Shown here piece after piece: positions 1-10,222 of a DNA stretch of 19,356 nt (the stretch's first letter is position 1; each line of letters opens with the position of its first letter). The stretch is from JBOHCT01 sp050699055 (GTDB lineage: Bacteria; Actinomycetota; Actinomycetes; Streptosporangiales; JBOHCT01), in NCBI GenBank assembly GCA_050699055.1, contig JBOHCT010000066.1, forward strand, positions 1 to 19,356, written 5' to 3'. The position numbers were made by a program, and so were the translations under genes. A model generated the notes under the pieces. It ran no database searches and was not told where the DNA came from. It saw only the letters and a program-made list of their open reading frames with translations.

Positions 1-48
1 CGTGGACGCGCGCGGGCCCGCGCGGGGTGCCGACCGGCAGGACCCGGG

Positions 49-1467
49 TCACAGCTGCAGCGACTTGGTCGTCAGGAACTCCGCCAACCCGTACCGGCCA
101 AGCTCCCGACCGTGGCCGGAGTGCTTGAACCCGCCGAAAGGCGCCTCAGGGTTGAACTGGCCGCCGTTGATGTCGAGCTGGCCGGTGCGGATCCGGCGGG
201 CGACGTCGATCCCGTGGTCCTGGTCGGCCGACCAGACGGCGCCCGCCAGCCCGTAGGCGGAGTCGTTCGCGATCCGTACGGCGTCGTCCTCGTCGGCGTA
301 CGGCAGGATCGACAGCACAGGTCCGAAGATCTCCTCCTGGGCGATCGTCATCTGTGATCGCACGCGGCCGAACACCGTCGGACGCACGTAGTAGCCGCGG
401 GAGAGTCCCTTGGGCGGTTCCGTCCCTCCCGTCGCCAGCCGGGCACCCTCTACCGTGCCGCGGTCGATATAGCCGCGGACACGGTCGCGCTGCCCGGCCG
501 ACACGACGGGACCGAGGCGGGTCTTTTGCTGGAGCGGGTCACCGGGCGCGTAGCGCTTCGCGACCTCGACCGCCCGGTCGACGATCTCGTCGTGCTGGTC
601 GCGGTGGACGAGCATGCGGGTCCATGCGTTACAGGTCTGCCCGGAGTTGAGGAAGCAGTTGGCCACGCCGACCTTGACGGCGGTGGCCAGGTCGGCGTCG
701 GGGAGGACGACGTTGGCGGACTTGCCGCCGAGCTCCAACGCCACCTTCTTCACGTCCCGCGCGGCCAGCTCGCTGATGCGCCTGCCGGAGCGTACCGAAC
801 CGGTGAACGACACCATGTCGACACCTGGATGGCGGGCGATGGCCTCACCGACCGTCGAGCCGTACCCGGTCACGAGGTTGAGGACTCCGGCCGGCAGCTT
901 CGCCTCGTCGATGATGTCGGCGAGGAGGTACGCGCACAGCGGGGCGACCTCGCTGGGCTTCAGCACGATCGTGCACCCTGCCGCGAGCGCGGGAGCGACC
1001 TTGGCCACGACCTGATGAAGCGGGTAGTTCCACGGTGTGATCGCTCCGACCACACCGACCGGTTCCCTGAGGACGAGCGAGTTGCCGATCCGCTCCTCGA
1101 AGGCGTACTCACGGGTGATCGTGGGCAGTGACGAGGCGACAGAGAGCGGAAGGCCTGCCTGGATGCTCGTCGCGATGCGCAGCGGCGTGCCCACCTCGGT
1201 GGCGATCGTCTGGGCGACCTCGTCCTTCCGCTTGTCGAGTCCCTCCGCGACACGTTCGATTGCCGCCGCGCGATCGTCCGGGCTCGTGAGCGACCATTCG
1301 TCGAAAGCCGCGACCGCCGCTTGCACCGCACGGTGGATGTCCTCCGACTTCCCGGCCGGGACCTTCGCGACGGACCGCTGCGTCGATGGGCTTTCGACGT
1401 CGATGGTCTCGTCGGTCGACGGCTCGACCCACCGGCCGCCGATGTAGAAGCTGTCACGTGACTGCAC
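49..1467 (-). CDS. NAD(P)-dependent aldehyde dehydrogenase family protein
   Basis: A 472-residue member of the aldehyde dehydrogenase superfamily, which oxidises an aldehyde to the acid with NAD(P)+ in the cytoplasm. Visible motifs are the N-terminal PWNYP segment, the FTGS turn of the coenzyme-binding fold, the general-base glutamate in LELGGK (Glu245), the nucleophile in SGQTC (Cys279, 34 residues later as is usual) and the EEIFGPV block. I chose the GTG at 1467 because a GGGAGGAG ribosome site lies 6 bases upstream and the protein then begins just before the conserved FYIGGRW; a frame extending to 1503 would carry a non-homologous Arg-rich leader. It lies about 87 bases downstream of gcvP on the same strand and could be read from the same transcript, but nothing links its function to glycine cleavage. 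The substrate cannot be told from sequence; family membership is secure. Confidence 0.93.
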   Translation of the reverse strand: MQSRDSFYIGGRWVEPSTDETIDVESPSTQRSVAKVPAGKSEDIHRAVQAAVAAFDEWSLTSPDDRAAAIERVAEGLDKRKDEVAQTIATEVGTPLRIATSIQAGLPLSVASSLPTITREYAFEERIGNSLVLREPVGVVGAITPWNYPLHQVVAKVAPALAAGCTIVLKPSEVAPLCAYLLADIIDEAKLPAGVLNLVTGYGSTVGEAIARHPGVDMVSFTGSVRSGRRISELAARDVKKVALELGGKSANVVLPDADLATAVKVGVANCFLNSGQTCNAWTRMLVHRDQHDEIVDRAVEVAKRYAPGDPLQQKTRLGPVVSAGQRDRVRGYIDRGTVEGARLATGGTEPPKGLSRGYYVRPTVFGRVRSQMTIAQEEIFGPVLSILPYADEDDAVRIANDSAYGLAGAVWSADQDHGIDVARRIRTGQLDINGGQFNPEAPFGGFKHSGHGRELGRYGLAEFLTTKSLQL

Positions 1468-1554
1468 CGAAGTCTCCTCCCGCAGCCTTCTCCTCGGGCA
1501 CATCTGTCACGCTAACCCGCGGCCGCCGTTGTGGACGCGGAGACGCACGTGATC

Positions 1555-4470
<2,916 letters not shown>

Positions 4471-4515
4471 GAGGACCTCCTCGACGGCGCCTCTGGCTTG
4501 GCGTACTCGGTCGGC

Positions 4516-4692
4516 CCTCCCCTCTGTCCGGACGCCTGAGAACGCCACACGCGGCTCGTCGGTAGGGCGCCGCGGCGCCTCTGTCCAGAGCGGCCTCGCC
4601 CGTGCGGTCCTTTTGCCTGAGAGTTTCCGGGAGGAGTTGCCCCTTCGGCGCTCCGGCGCTGTCGACGCGGAGTCTCTCCCGCACGGGGTCTC
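4516..4692 (-). promoter_or_regulatory. Tandem glycine riboswitch upstream of gcvP
   Basis: Read on the minus strand, the first aptamer (about 4579-4692) shows the family core in order: GGGAGAGACTCC, GCGCCGAAGGGGCAA, then AACTCTCAGGCAAAAGGACC, ending at CTCTGGACAGAG. A second, shorter aptamer (about 4516-4590) follows directly: CTACCGACGAG, then TTCTCAGGC, then GGACAGAGGGGAGG. The CTCTGGACAGAG segment joins the two, as in known tandem glycine riboswitches. The end of the second aptamer is about 45 bases before the gcvP ATG, and the intervening stretch contains the ribosome site. I see no T-run terminator there, so translational control or transcript stability is more likely than attenuation, but this is inference. 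Boundaries are approximate because they were set by eye. Confidence 0.93.
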
Positions 4693-4759
4693 CGGCGATT
4701 CCGACTCTACCGAAGGATCGCGGTTCCCGGGCTACACGGCGACGACCCGGTCGTGCCGG

Positions 4760-5353
<594 letters not shown>

Positions 5354-5433
5354 GCCGACCTCCGGCTCTTCTCATGAGCGTGGGACCTCCCCCAACGGGG
5401 AGCGACCGAATTACACCGCGAGGTTTCATCCTG

Positions 5434-5462
5434 ACGGTAGGCCGATCGGATGGGAGCGTCAA
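5434..5462 (-). promoter_or_regulatory. Candidate sigma-70-type promoter for the ResR-like MerR gene
   Basis: On the minus strand a TTGACG -35 element (5457-5462) is followed 17 bases later by TACCGT (5434-5439), about 80 bases before the GTG at 5353. The -35 box borders the shared motif ACGTTGCGGAC (plus strand 5462-5472), which also occurs upstream of gcvH. The spacing and -35 match are good and the -10 match is modest. Confidence 0.4.
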
Positions 5463-5550
5463 CGTTGCGGACCGGCGCGTCGCCACAGTGCTTGTCGGTG
5501 AACCTCGCGGGCGTCGGCCCTACCGGGCCTCCTGGAAGCGCCGGAGCCAC

Positions 5551-6021
5551 TCAGGTACTCTTGCCGAAGTCCTCTGGGCTGATGGTGTCGAGGAACTCCC
5601 TGAACTTCTCGACCTCGTCCTCCTGCTCGTCGGGAATGGGGACGCCCGCCTCGTCGAGCACCTCTTCGCTGGCGAAGATCGTCGCGCCCGTGCGCAGCGC
5701 GAGGGCGATCGAGTCCGAGGGTCTCGCGCTCACCTCGATGCCGTTGGAGAAGATGAGGTCGGCGAAGAAGATGCCTTCGCGGAGTGTCGTGATGTTGATG
5801 TTCTTGAGATCGACACCGAGAGCCTCGAGGACGTCGCGCATGAGATCGTGCGTCAGAGGACGGGCCGGAAGCACCCCCTGCTGCGCGAAGGCGATCGCGG
5901 TCGCCTCGACCGCCCCGATCCAGATCGGCAGGTAGCGTTCGCCCCCAGCCTCCTTGAGTAGGACGATCGGCTGGTTGGAGGGCATCTCGACCCGTACGCC
6001 GACGACCTCCATCTGCTTCAC
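5551..6021 (-). CDS. Bifunctional nuclease family protein (DUF151), Rv1829-like
   Basis: A DUF151 (bifunctional nuclease domain) protein of about 156 residues, cytoplasmic, exact role in actinobacteria unknown. Recognisable segments are VEMPSNQPIVLLKE, ERYLPIWIG, EATAIAFAQQG, RPLTHDL, FADLIF, VSARPSDSIALALR and the acidic tail DEQEDEVEKFREFLD. Family members outside actinobacteria have reported RNase/DNase activity. The start is uncertain. I use GTG at 6021 because VKQMEVVGVRVEMP then aligns with the usual N-terminus, although its ribosome site is weak. In-frame alternatives are ATG 6012, ATG 6063 and GTG 6093. It lies between the two MerR genes, the conserved actinobacterial arrangement, so co-regulation with them is likely. 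Confidence 0.9.
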   Translation of the reverse strand: MKQMEVVGVRVEMPSNQPIVLLKEAGGERYLPIWIGAVEATAIAFAQQGVLPARPLTHDLMRDVLEALGVDLKNINITTLREGIFFADLIFSNGIEVSARPSDSIALALRTGATIFASEEVLDEAGVPIPDEQEDEVEKFREFLDTISPEDFGKST

Positions 6022-6160
6022 GCTGCGGTCACCGTCCCACGCTTGTCGTACCGAGACCCTCATCGTCTCTGCGGGCCCTCTGCCAACGTACACCGCACGA
6101 GCGTCCCCGCGAGGCTACGAGGACCGTGCGCGGAGGCCGGATCCGACCTCTTTGAACAGG

Positions 6161-6889
6161 CTATCGGCCCAGCGCGGCGGACAGACCGGCCTTGACGAGA
6201 GCGGCGTGCAGCTTGACAGACAGCGCGGCCATCTCATGGGCGGTCTCGTCGGCCCGCGCGCGTGCCTGGGCGTCGTGCTGGCGTAGGAGGGGGGCGACGA
6301 CCTGCTCGACGAGCCCGATCTCGCGGTCCACGAGCGCCTTGAACGTACGGAGGTGACGCGGCTCGAGGCCGAACGCGCCGAGCTCGGACACGAGCGTGGC
6401 GATCGCGAGCGCGTGTCCGTCGTATGGAGAGGCGCCATGGCGCCTGCGCACCAGCCCCGACTCCTCGAGCTGGTCGAGCGCCGCGGGCTCGAGTCCGGCT
6501 TCCTCGAGCAGCTCGCGGCGGCTCATTCGCTCTCCACCGGACCCCGTCCCGACCGTGGCAGAGGACACGGCGTCGGCGGAAACCAGCGCGCGGGGGCCGC
6601 GCTGCGACCCGCCCACCGGCGGCTCGGCGCCCTCGTCGATCGCGTCGAGCTGCTGCTTGATCACGCGCAGCGGAAGGTAGCGGTCGCGTTGAGCGCACAG
6701 GACGTAGCGCAGGCGCTCCGCGTCGGCGTGGGTGAACTTGCGGTAGCCGGACGGCGTGCGCTCCGGCTCGATCAGGCCTTCTGACTCGAGGAAGCGAATC
6801 TTCGAGATCGTGACGTCGGGGAACTCGGATCGGACCTCGGCGAACACCTCTCCGATCGTCATGTGGGCGCGTGCGGGCGCAGCGCTCAT
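6161..6889 (-). CDS. MerR family transcriptional regulator, Rv1828-like
   Basis: A 242-residue regulator. The N-terminal MerR helix-turn-helix and wing (about residues 10-80) are clear: TIGEVFAEVRSEFPDVTISK, RFLESEGLIEPERTPSGYRKF, then LRYVLCAQRDRYLPL. A variable linker rich in Gly, Ser and Pro (about 85-130) leads to a helical C-terminal domain with LVSELGAFGLEPRHLRTFK. The arrangement matches M. tuberculosis Rv1828, whose ligand is not established. Its ATG overlaps the stop of the FHA gene by four bases (ATGA at 6886-6889), so the two are almost certainly translationally coupled. It may control this cluster, but no binding site can be assigned from sequence alone. Confidence 0.92.
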   Translation of the reverse strand: MSAAPARAHMTIGEVFAEVRSEFPDVTISKIRFLESEGLIEPERTPSGYRKFTHADAERLRYVLCAQRDRYLPLRVIKQQLDAIDEGAEPPVGGSQRGPRALVSADAVSSATVGTGSGGERMSRRELLEEAGLEPAALDQLEESGLVRRRHGASPYDGHALAIATLVSELGAFGLEPRHLRTFKALVDREIGLVEQVVAPLLRQHDAQARARADETAHEMAALSVKLHAALVKAGLSAALGR

Positions 6890-7443
6890 GAACGACCTGC
6901 CACCTGACCGTCCCCTTGTCGCGCGCTCGTCAAGAACACGAGGCGGAACTTGCCGATCTGCACCTCGTCGCCCCCCGAGAGAGTGGTTTCCTCGATGCGC
7001 TCGCGGTTGACGTACGTGCCGTTCAGGCTACCCACGTCGCGCACCGCGAACGTGTCACCCCGGCGGTAGAACTCGGCGTGTCGCCGTGAGACGGTGACGT
7101 CGTCGAGGAAGATGTCGCTCTCCGGATGCCGACCCGCCGTCGTCAGGTCGCTGTCGAGCAGGAAGCGGCTCCCGGCGTTGGGGCCGCGCTTGACGACGAG
7201 CAGCGCGGAGTCCGTGGGCAGCGCCTCCAGGGCCGCCGCCTGTTCCGCGGCCGGATCATCCTCCTGCTGCTGATCGCTCTCGAGCGCCTCGATGCCGGTC
7301 AAGGAGATCGTCGAGGTGGTCTCTGCGGGGGACTCCGGGGACACCGGCTGGCCAGACCCGGTCAGCGGCGCGCCGCACTGGCTGCAGAAGCGGGCATCAC
7401 CGGGGTTGGCGTGGCCGCACTGGGTGCAGAAAACGCTCGGCAT
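6886..7443 (-). CDS. garA: Zinc-ribbon FHA domain protein, GarA/OdhI type
   Basis: A 185-residue signalling adaptor. Residues 6-23 form a zinc ribbon with Cys6, Cys9, Cys20 and Cys23. An ETTS motif follows at 41-44; in GarA and OdhI this is the site phosphorylated by Ser/Thr kinases such as PknB and PknG. The linker from about 52 to 78 is acidic and rich in Glu, Gln and Ala. The FHA domain (about 80-172) keeps GR (104-105), SRRH (119-122) and GSLNGTYVN, the phosphothreonine-binding residues. Unphosphorylated GarA and OdhI bind and inhibit 2-oxoglutarate dehydrogenase. The zinc ribbon is an addition compared with mycobacterial GarA as I remember it. The gene lies just downstream of gcvH, as Rv1827 does, and overlaps the MerR gene after it. 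The ATG at 7443 has a GGAGG about 12 bases upstream, a long spacing. The symbol is by orthology of position and motif. Confidence 0.9.
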   Translation of the reverse strand: MPSVFCTQCGHANPGDARFCSQCGAPLTGSGQPVSPESPAETTSTISLTGIEALESDQQQEDDPAAEQAAALEALPTDSALLVVKRGPNAGSRFLLDSDLTTAGRHPESDIFLDDVTVSRRHAEFYRRGDTFAVRDVGSLNGTYVNRERIEETTLSGGDEVQIGKFRLVFLTSARQGDGQVAGRS

Positions 7444-7498
7444 CGATCGGCTCGGCCTCCTGCCGCTGTCCGGCGGCGATCGTTGTCTGATGCTGCCT

Positions 7499-7538
7499 CA
7501 CCTCAGGTCGTGTCGACAAGCCGCGACCTGATGAGGTG
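7499..7538. promoter_or_regulatory. Inverted repeat in the gcvH-FHA intergenic region
   Basis: TCAGGTCG (7503-7510) and CGACCTGA (7524-7531) form an 8-bp perfect dyad, extended by CACC (7499-7502) pairing with GGTG (7535-7538) across a three-base bulge. The 13-base centre contains the palindrome TGTCGACA. It is about 55-95 bases before the FHA start and about 70 bases past the gcvH stop. It could be an operator for the FHA-MerR operon or part of a gcvH transcript end; no T-run follows, so an intrinsic terminator is less likely. Confidence 0.4.
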
Positions 7539-7606
7539 CGAGGTGAACGGGGACGGACAAGTCACCACGGTACCGTTCGCCGGAGAGGGGCGCATCGGCC
7601 CGAGGG

Positions 7607-8008
7607 TCATTCCTTCTCGACCATTTCCTGGTACGCCGACGCGTCCATGAGACCGTCGAGAACGTCGTGGACACCGGAGGGATCGTCGACCCCGATCTCG
7701 ACCATCCAGCCCTCGCCGTACGGATCGGAGTTGACAAGATCCGGTTGCTCGTCCAGAGCATCGTTACGGGCGGTTACGGTGCCGCTCACCGGCGCGTACA
7801 CGTCGGAGACGCTCTTGGTCGACTCGATCTCGCCCAGGGGCTCGCCCGACTCGGCGCGCGTTCCCACCTCCGGCAGCGACACGTACACGAGATCGCCGAG
7901 CGACTCTTGGGCGTAGTGGGTCACGCCGACGCGCAGGACGCCTTGCTCGGCGGCGGCGCGCAACCACTCGTGCTCAGGCGTGTACTTCAGATCAGTGGGG
8001 TACACCAC
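7607..8008 (-). CDS. gcvH: Glycine cleavage system H protein
   Basis: The lipoyl carrier that shuttles the aminomethyl group from GcvP to GcvT. From the GTG at 8008 the product is 133 residues, the normal length, beginning at VVYPTDLKYTPEHEWL. The lipoyl-attachment lysine lies in ESTKSVSD (Lys65), followed by VYAPVSG, the hairpin typical of the family. A GAAGGAG ribosome site is 5 bases before this GTG; a second GTG at 8005 is equally possible. The frame continues to 8095, but that 29-residue extension covers the AT-richer upstream repeats and has no GcvH similarity, so I reject it. The gene follows the DUF881 gene by 90 bases and precedes the FHA gene by 163 bases. Confidence 0.96.
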   Translation of the reverse strand: MVYPTDLKYTPEHEWLRAAAEQGVLRVGVTHYAQESLGDLVYVSLPEVGTRAESGEPLGEIESTKSVSDVYAPVSGTVTARNDALDEQPDLVNSDPYGEGWMVEIGVDDPSGVHDVLDGLMDASAYQEMVEKE

Positions 8009-8045
8009 GCTCTCTCCTTCTCTCTTCTCCGGGTGTCGTTCAGGG

Positions 8046-8076
8046 AACGTCAATAGTGTCCGCAACGTCAATTGAC
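8046..8076. repeat. Direct repeat and palindrome upstream of gcvH
   Basis: AACGTCAAT occurs at 8046-8054 and again at 8064-8072, a period of 18 bases. The second copy runs into the perfect 10-bp palindrome GTCAATTGAC (8067-8076). On the minus strand both copies carry TTGACG, so either could be a -35 box, although no good -10 partner was seen. The 11-mer GTCCGCAACGT (8058-8068) reappears as its complement at 5462-5472 upstream of the ResR-like gene. The best reading is an operator or promoter region for gcvH. Confidence 0.5.
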
Positions 8077-8098
8077 CGTGTGATGCGGGGGACACACC

Positions 8099-8872
8099 CT
8101 AGCCGGGGGATGGGTGAGAACCAGAGGCCGGGCGAGCGTACTGGGACCGTCCCGCCGGCCGCAAGGCCGTCACCTTGATCCTTTCGCGCTGCGTGATCTC
8201 GGCGCTGGCCCCCTTCCCGCGTATCGTCTCGACGACGCCGCCCGGGATGTTCAGGGCTGTCGCCATCGTCCGCGCGTCGCCGATCACGCGGATCCGGTAT
8301 GGCGCGTGCAGCGTGTGTCCATCGACGGACATCCCGCCACCGGAGGCGTCGAGGAAGTATGTGCTCGCGACCACACGGACATCCCCGATCTGGATGGCCT
8401 CCGCTCCCGCGTCGCGGAGTTCCTCGACGGCGTCGAGGAACACCCGGGCATCCACCCGGCCCCCCTTGTCGTCGATCGTGAGGACCAGCCCGGGACCGAC
8501 CGCCGGCAGCGTGCCTGCGAGCACACCCAGCACCCTGGCGCGGTGGCGCGTGTCCTCGAGGATGGCGTCGCGACGCCGCGAACCCGACTCCATGCGGGCC
8601 CTACTGGCACGGAGGTCCTGGATCTGTAGGCGCAGGCGCCGCGACCGCTGCGCGAGTGTGTCGAGCACGCCGACGAGTTCGTCCTGTCGCGCGGTGGCGA
8701 ACTTGGCCTCACCGCGGTTGGACTGGACCTGCACGACCAGGGCGAAGCCCAACAGCGCGCACAGCACCGCCACGAGCGCCTGAGTCCGTGTCGCGCGGGG
8801 CCGCAGCATCGCGCGCAGCCGCCTGCGCACGGCCGCACGCTCGTCGGCTGCCTGGCGAGGGTCACCAATCAT
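8099..8872 (-). CDS. DUF881 family membrane-anchored protein (second copy)
   Basis: A 257-residue protein of the DUF881 family, function unknown. It has a short Arg-rich cytoplasmic N-terminus, one membrane segment at about residues 31-50 (ALVAVLCALLGFALVVQVQS), a coiled-coil stretch at about 55-105 rich in Arg, Leu and Glu, and a folded external domain with VGPGLVLTIDD, AVEELRDAGAEAIQI and PYRIRVIGD. The ATG at 8872 overlaps the stop of the small basic protein gene (ATGA), which fixes the start; the frame upstream of it is a readthrough of that gene. It is one of two paralogues flanking the DUF1290 gene, matching Rv1823-Rv1825. The set is probably an envelope complex, but this is inference from topology and conserved order. 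Confidence 0.9.
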   Translation of the reverse strand: MIGDPRQAADERAAVRRRLRAMLRPRATRTQALVAVLCALLGFALVVQVQSNRGEAKFATARQDELVGVLDTLAQRSRRLRLQIQDLRASRARMESGSRRRDAILEDTRHRARVLGVLAGTLPAVGPGLVLTIDDKGGRVDARVFLDAVEELRDAGAEAIQIGDVRVVASTYFLDASGGGMSVDGHTLHAPYRIRVIGDARTMATALNIPGGVVETIRGKGASAEITQRERIKVTALRPAGRSQYARPASGSHPSPG

Positions 8873-9201
8873 GCGCGGAAGACGCTCCTGCGGATAGCCG
8901 CGACGTTGGAGAAGATCCTGATGCCCAGCACGACGACGACGGCGGTGGACAGCTGCGAGCCCACACCGAGCTGATCGCCAAGGAACACGATGAGTGCCGC
9001 GACAACGACGTTGGTCAGAAAAGACACGACGAAGACCTTCTCGTCGAAGATTCCCTCGACGAAAGCCCGGAAGCCGCCGAACACGGCGTCCAGCGCCGCG
9101 ACGATGGCGATCGGCAGATATGGCTGGAGCCACAGCGGCACCGACGGCTGGACGAGGAGGCCGACGACGATACCCACGATGAGACCGATGGCCGCGATCA
9201 C
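8869..9201 (-). CDS. sbp: Small basic family protein (DUF1290), integral membrane
   Basis: A 110-residue, very hydrophobic protein with three predicted membrane segments: GLIVGIVVGLLV near the start, YLPIAIVAALDAVFGGF, and VVSFLTNVVVAALIVFLGD followed by a fourth hydrophobic stretch STAVVVVLGIRIFSNVA. The RAFVEGIFDEKVFVVSF segment is typical of the small basic protein family found in Gram-positive bacteria, whose function is not settled. It begins at GTG 9201, overlapping the stop of the upstream DUF881 gene, and its own stop overlaps the next DUF881 start. Such tight coupling suggests equal amounts of three interacting membrane proteins. Confidence 0.9.
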   Translation of the reverse strand: MIAAIGLIVGIVVGLLVQPSVPLWLQPYLPIAIVAALDAVFGGFRAFVEGIFDEKVFVVSFLTNVVVAALIVFLGDQLGVGSQLSTAVVVVLGIRIFSNVAAIRRSVFRA

Positions 9202-10109
9202 GAGTCGTCCTTCTCGGTGGCGTGGCGGGCGCCGACACCATGGGCGTAGCGAAGCGAGAGACCCGAGGCGCCGGAGCAGCGGAGCTCGTCCTCCCGTCGC
9301 ATGGTGAAGCGGATCCCGAAGTTGGACTCGAGGGTACGGATCTGGCGGCCGGCGGGGCTATCGGCGAGCAGCGTTTCCAGCCGCTCGGGGTCGCCGATCG
9401 CGTCGATCGTGTACGGAGGTTCCACGGGACGATAGTCCACCAGGATCGCCTCGCCTGCGGAGCGGATCGCGCTCATTGAGGTGAGTCGCTGCCCGTCCAC
9501 GGAGACGGCCTCCGCGCCCGCCGCCCACAGCTCGTTGACGACGAGCTGGAGGTCGCGGTCGAGTACCCGTCCTGGGTCCGCGAGGTCACCGGGCTTCCCC
9601 GTGAAGCTCGCCGCGTCGTCCAGCGTGACCTCGAGTCCGGGGCCGTGGACGGGCACGGAGGCGGCGGCCATCTCGAGACGGGCGAGACGCTCCTGCGTCC
9701 GGGCGCCTTTGGCCGTCTGCCGCAGCCGCGAGGTGCGCAACAGCTCGGTGTGGCGGCGCAGCTCCGCGAGGTCGCGCTGCAGCCGGTCGGTACGTCCCGT
9801 ACGCTGGCCGATCTCGGCGATCAGGCGTTCGCGTTGCTTTTCCGCCGCGGGCTTTTCGCGATGGAGCTGGACCACCGCCATCGAGAACACCAGTCCGGCG
9901 AGGACGACAGAGGTGAGCAGCAGGAGGCGGGTCGACCTGCGCGGGGGCTCGTGGCCGACGGCCATGCGGCGGGTGGCGGCCGCACGGTATCCAGGGTCGA
10001 GCGCGTCGCGCATGAGGGCCACGAGGAGTGACATCGAGGCATCGGGGCCCTGCCACCCCTGCGGATCCCGCCGGTTCTGGGAGTGGTGGTCTCTGGCCCC
10101 GTCGGTCAT
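9198..10109 (-). CDS. DUF881 family membrane-anchored protein (first copy)
   Basis: A 303-residue DUF881 protein, function unknown. A polar N-terminus of about 58 residues is followed by one membrane segment (about 59-80, LLLLTSVVLAGLVFSMAVVQL without its last residues), a coiled coil (about 85-150) and the conserved domain with VPVHGPGLEVTLDD, VVNELWAAGAEAVSVDGQRL, PPYTIDAIGD and FGIRFTM. The ATG at 10109 has only a weak ribosome site; an internal ATG (residue 26) before SLLVALMRDALDPGY is an alternative. It is the first of three overlapping genes and lies 113 bases after the guanylyltransferase gene. Confidence 0.88.
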   Translation of the reverse strand: MTDGARDHHSQNRRDPQGWQGPDASMSLLVALMRDALDPGYRAAATRRMAVGHEPPRRSTRLLLLTSVVLAGLVFSMAVVQLHREKPAAEKQRERLIAEIGQRTGRTDRLQRDLAELRRHTELLRTSRLRQTAKGARTQERLARLEMAAASVPVHGPGLEVTLDDAASFTGKPGDLADPGRVLDRDLQLVVNELWAAGAEAVSVDGQRLTSMSAIRSAGEAILVDYRPVEPPYTIDAIGDPERLETLLADSPAGRQIRTLESNFGIRFTMRREDELRCSGASGLSLRYAHGVGARHATEKDDS

Positions 10110-10187
10110 GCGCTCATTGTGGCAAGAAAGACGGCAGGGAAAGGTGACTCGTCGGGCATGTCCCGAATGAGACGCCGCGGAGGCCAG

Positions 10188-10203
10188 GCGGGCCGACGCC
10201 CGC
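10188..10203 (-). terminator. Weak terminator-like hairpin after the guanylyltransferase gene
   Basis: GCGGGC and GCCCGC (10188-10193 and 10198-10203) form a 6-bp GC stem with a 4-base loop, 19 bases past the TAA of the guanylyltransferase gene on the minus strand. No run of T follows, so termination would be inefficient. It may only be a GC-rich coincidence. Confidence 0.22.
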
Positions 10204-10222
10204 GAGGTTCACAAACAAGCTG

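Noticed and set aside
9..24. A 16-bp GC-only palindrome (CGCGCGGGCCCGCGCG) just past the aldehyde dehydrogenase stop.
   Set aside because: It has no loop and no T-run, and GC-only palindromes are frequent in such genomes; evidence for a terminator is too weak.
4471..4548. A 26-codon N-terminal extension of GcvP.
   Set aside because: It overlaps the second riboswitch aptamer, and the conserved protein starts right after a strong ribosome site at 4470.
8009..8095. A 29-codon N-terminal extension of GcvH.
   Set aside because: It covers the upstream repeats and ribosome site and has no GcvH similarity; Lys65 numbering from 8008 fits the family.
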